Of a DNA stretch of 6,531 nucleotides, positions 5,816 to 6,531 are shown piece after piece. The stretch is from SCGC-AG-212-J23 sp035762345 (lineage in GTDB: Bacteria > Pseudomonadota > Gammaproteobacteria > Burkholderiales > SG8-39). Under the pieces are notes generated by a model that was given only the letters and a program-made list of their open reading frames with translations, was not told where the DNA came from and searched no databases. The stretch covers positions 1 through 6,531 of the forward strand of contig DASTPE010000008.1 of NCBI GenBank assembly GCA_035762345.1, given 5' to 3'. The position numbers and the translations under genes were made by a program. Numbering within the stretch: position 1 is the first letter of the stretch; each line of letters opens with the position of its first letter.

Positions 5816-6531
5816 TCTCGGCCGTCCTCATCACGCGCAACGCCGCCGCCGTCCTCGAGCCATGCCTCGACAGCCTCGCGTTCGTCGATGAAGTCGTGGT
5901 CGTCGATTCGTCCTCGAGCGACGGCACGGGGGAGCTCGCGAAGCGCAAGGGCGCGCGCGTGGTGCAGAAGGAGTGGCTCGGGTTCGGCCGACAGAAGCAG
6001 TTCGCAGTCGAGCAGGCGAGCCATGACTGGGTGCTGTGCCTCGACGCGGACGAGCGCGTCTCGCCCGAGCTCGCGCGATCAATCGAGAGCGCGCTTGCCG
6101 CGCCGGTGTCTCCGGTATACCGCATGGCCCGGCGCAATCGTTTCCTTGGCCGCTGGCTCTCGCACGGCGAGGGCTACCCCGATTGGAGCCCGCGCCTCTT
6201 CAACCGCCTGAACGCGCGCTGGAGCGACGACCTAGTGCACGAGAAAGTTCTGTTCGCCGTGACGCCCGGCACGCTCCAGGGCGACCTGATGCACGACTCG
6301 TTCGACGACCTCTCCGCGTATCTCGAGCGCCAGAACCGCTACACGACGCTCGCCGCGCGCCAGGCATTCGAGGAGGGTCGCAACGCGAATCTCATCCACG
6401 TCTTCCTCTCGCCCCTGGTCCGCTTCCTCAAGTTCTATGTGATGCGCCTGGGGGTCCTCGACGGCCTGCCGGGCCTGCTGCACATCTCGATCGGCTGCAT
6501 GAACAGCTACGTGAAGTACATGAAGCTGATC
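5788..6531 (+). CDS. Family 2 glycosyltransferase, WaaE/KdtX-like LPS core transferase (cut by right edge)
   Basis: The plus frame from 5788 to the edge encodes 248 residues of a GT-A fold transferase. It begins LSAVLITRNAAAVLEPCLDSL, then VDEVVVVDSSSSDGT (33-47) for nucleotide-sugar binding, and the metal-binding DxD as LCLDADERV (83-91). RRNRFLGRWLSHGEGYPDW and SPRLFNR lead to DDLVHEKV (147-154), the pattern of WaaE-type core transferases. The family is usually 250-260 residues, so only a few codons are probably missing. There is no ATG: the frame is open from a stop at 5722-5724, and TTG 5788 is the best start candidate, giving MSSRAPRAPLSAVL. A GGCGC/GCGCC hairpin (5799-5813) lies in codons 4-9. 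WaaE in Klebsiella adds glucose to inner-core heptose; the sugar used here is not known. Its position beside waaC supports an LPS role. Confidence 0.9.
   Translation, partial: MSSRAPRAPLSAVLITRNAAAVLEPCLDSLAFVDEVVVVDSSSSDGTGELAKRKGARVVQKEWLGFGRQKQFAVEQASHDWVLCLDADERVSPELARSIESALAAPVSPVYRMARRNRFLGRWLSHGEGYPDWSPRLFNRLNARWSDDLVHEKVLFAVTPGTLQGDLMHDSFDDLSAYLERQNRYTTLAARQAFEEGRNANLIHVFLSPLVRFLKFYVMRLGVLDGLPGLLHISIGCMNSYVKYMKLI

Overview
The window is a compact GC-rich bacterial chromosome segment with almost no non-coding space. Protein similarity recognised from memory (ThiC, TolC, WaaA, WaaC and the sequence IRPWEVLDQ in the methyltransferase) points to a Gram-negative proteobacterium, most likely a betaproteobacterium. 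This taxonomic call is an inference and no marker RNA is present. All seven protein-coding genes look like vertically inherited housekeeping or cell-envelope genes. I see no transposon, prophage, CRISPR array, tRNA or rRNA.

Left part (1-1310): the minus strand carries the N-terminal 385 codons of thiC (thiamine pyrimidine synthesis), which runs off the left edge. Its start codon follows directly on a clear TPP riboswitch (about 1160-1253) whose 3' end contains the ribosome binding site, so thiamine pyrophosphate should repress thiC translation.

Middle part (1311-3597): a tight plus-strand operon diverges from thiC. It encodes a SAM-dependent methyltransferase of the protein-L-isoaspartate methyltransferase family, a single-domain rhodanese with an intact active-site cysteine, and a TolC-family outer-membrane channel with a signal peptide. 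The first two genes abut with no gap. The tolC start lies 44 bases inside the rhodanese gene.

Right part (3575-6531): waaA (Kdo transferase) and waaC (heptosyltransferase I) lie on the minus strand as a translationally coupled pair sharing ATGA. They meet tolC tail to tail with a 23-base overlap. Divergent from waaC is a family 2 glycosyltransferase of the WaaE/KdtX type, which has no ATG start and is cut by the right edge. Together these three make a small LPS inner-core cluster: Kdo addition to lipid A, first heptose addition, and probably a core hexose addition. The 75-base region between waaC and the glycosyltransferase holds an inverted pair of TAGAAT boxes and an imperfect tandem repeat of about 19 bases.

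I did not find a clearly new system. The points most worth a second look are the methyltransferase with an altered substrate motif and its link to rhodanese and TolC, and the repeat- and palindrome-bearing leader of the LPS genes.
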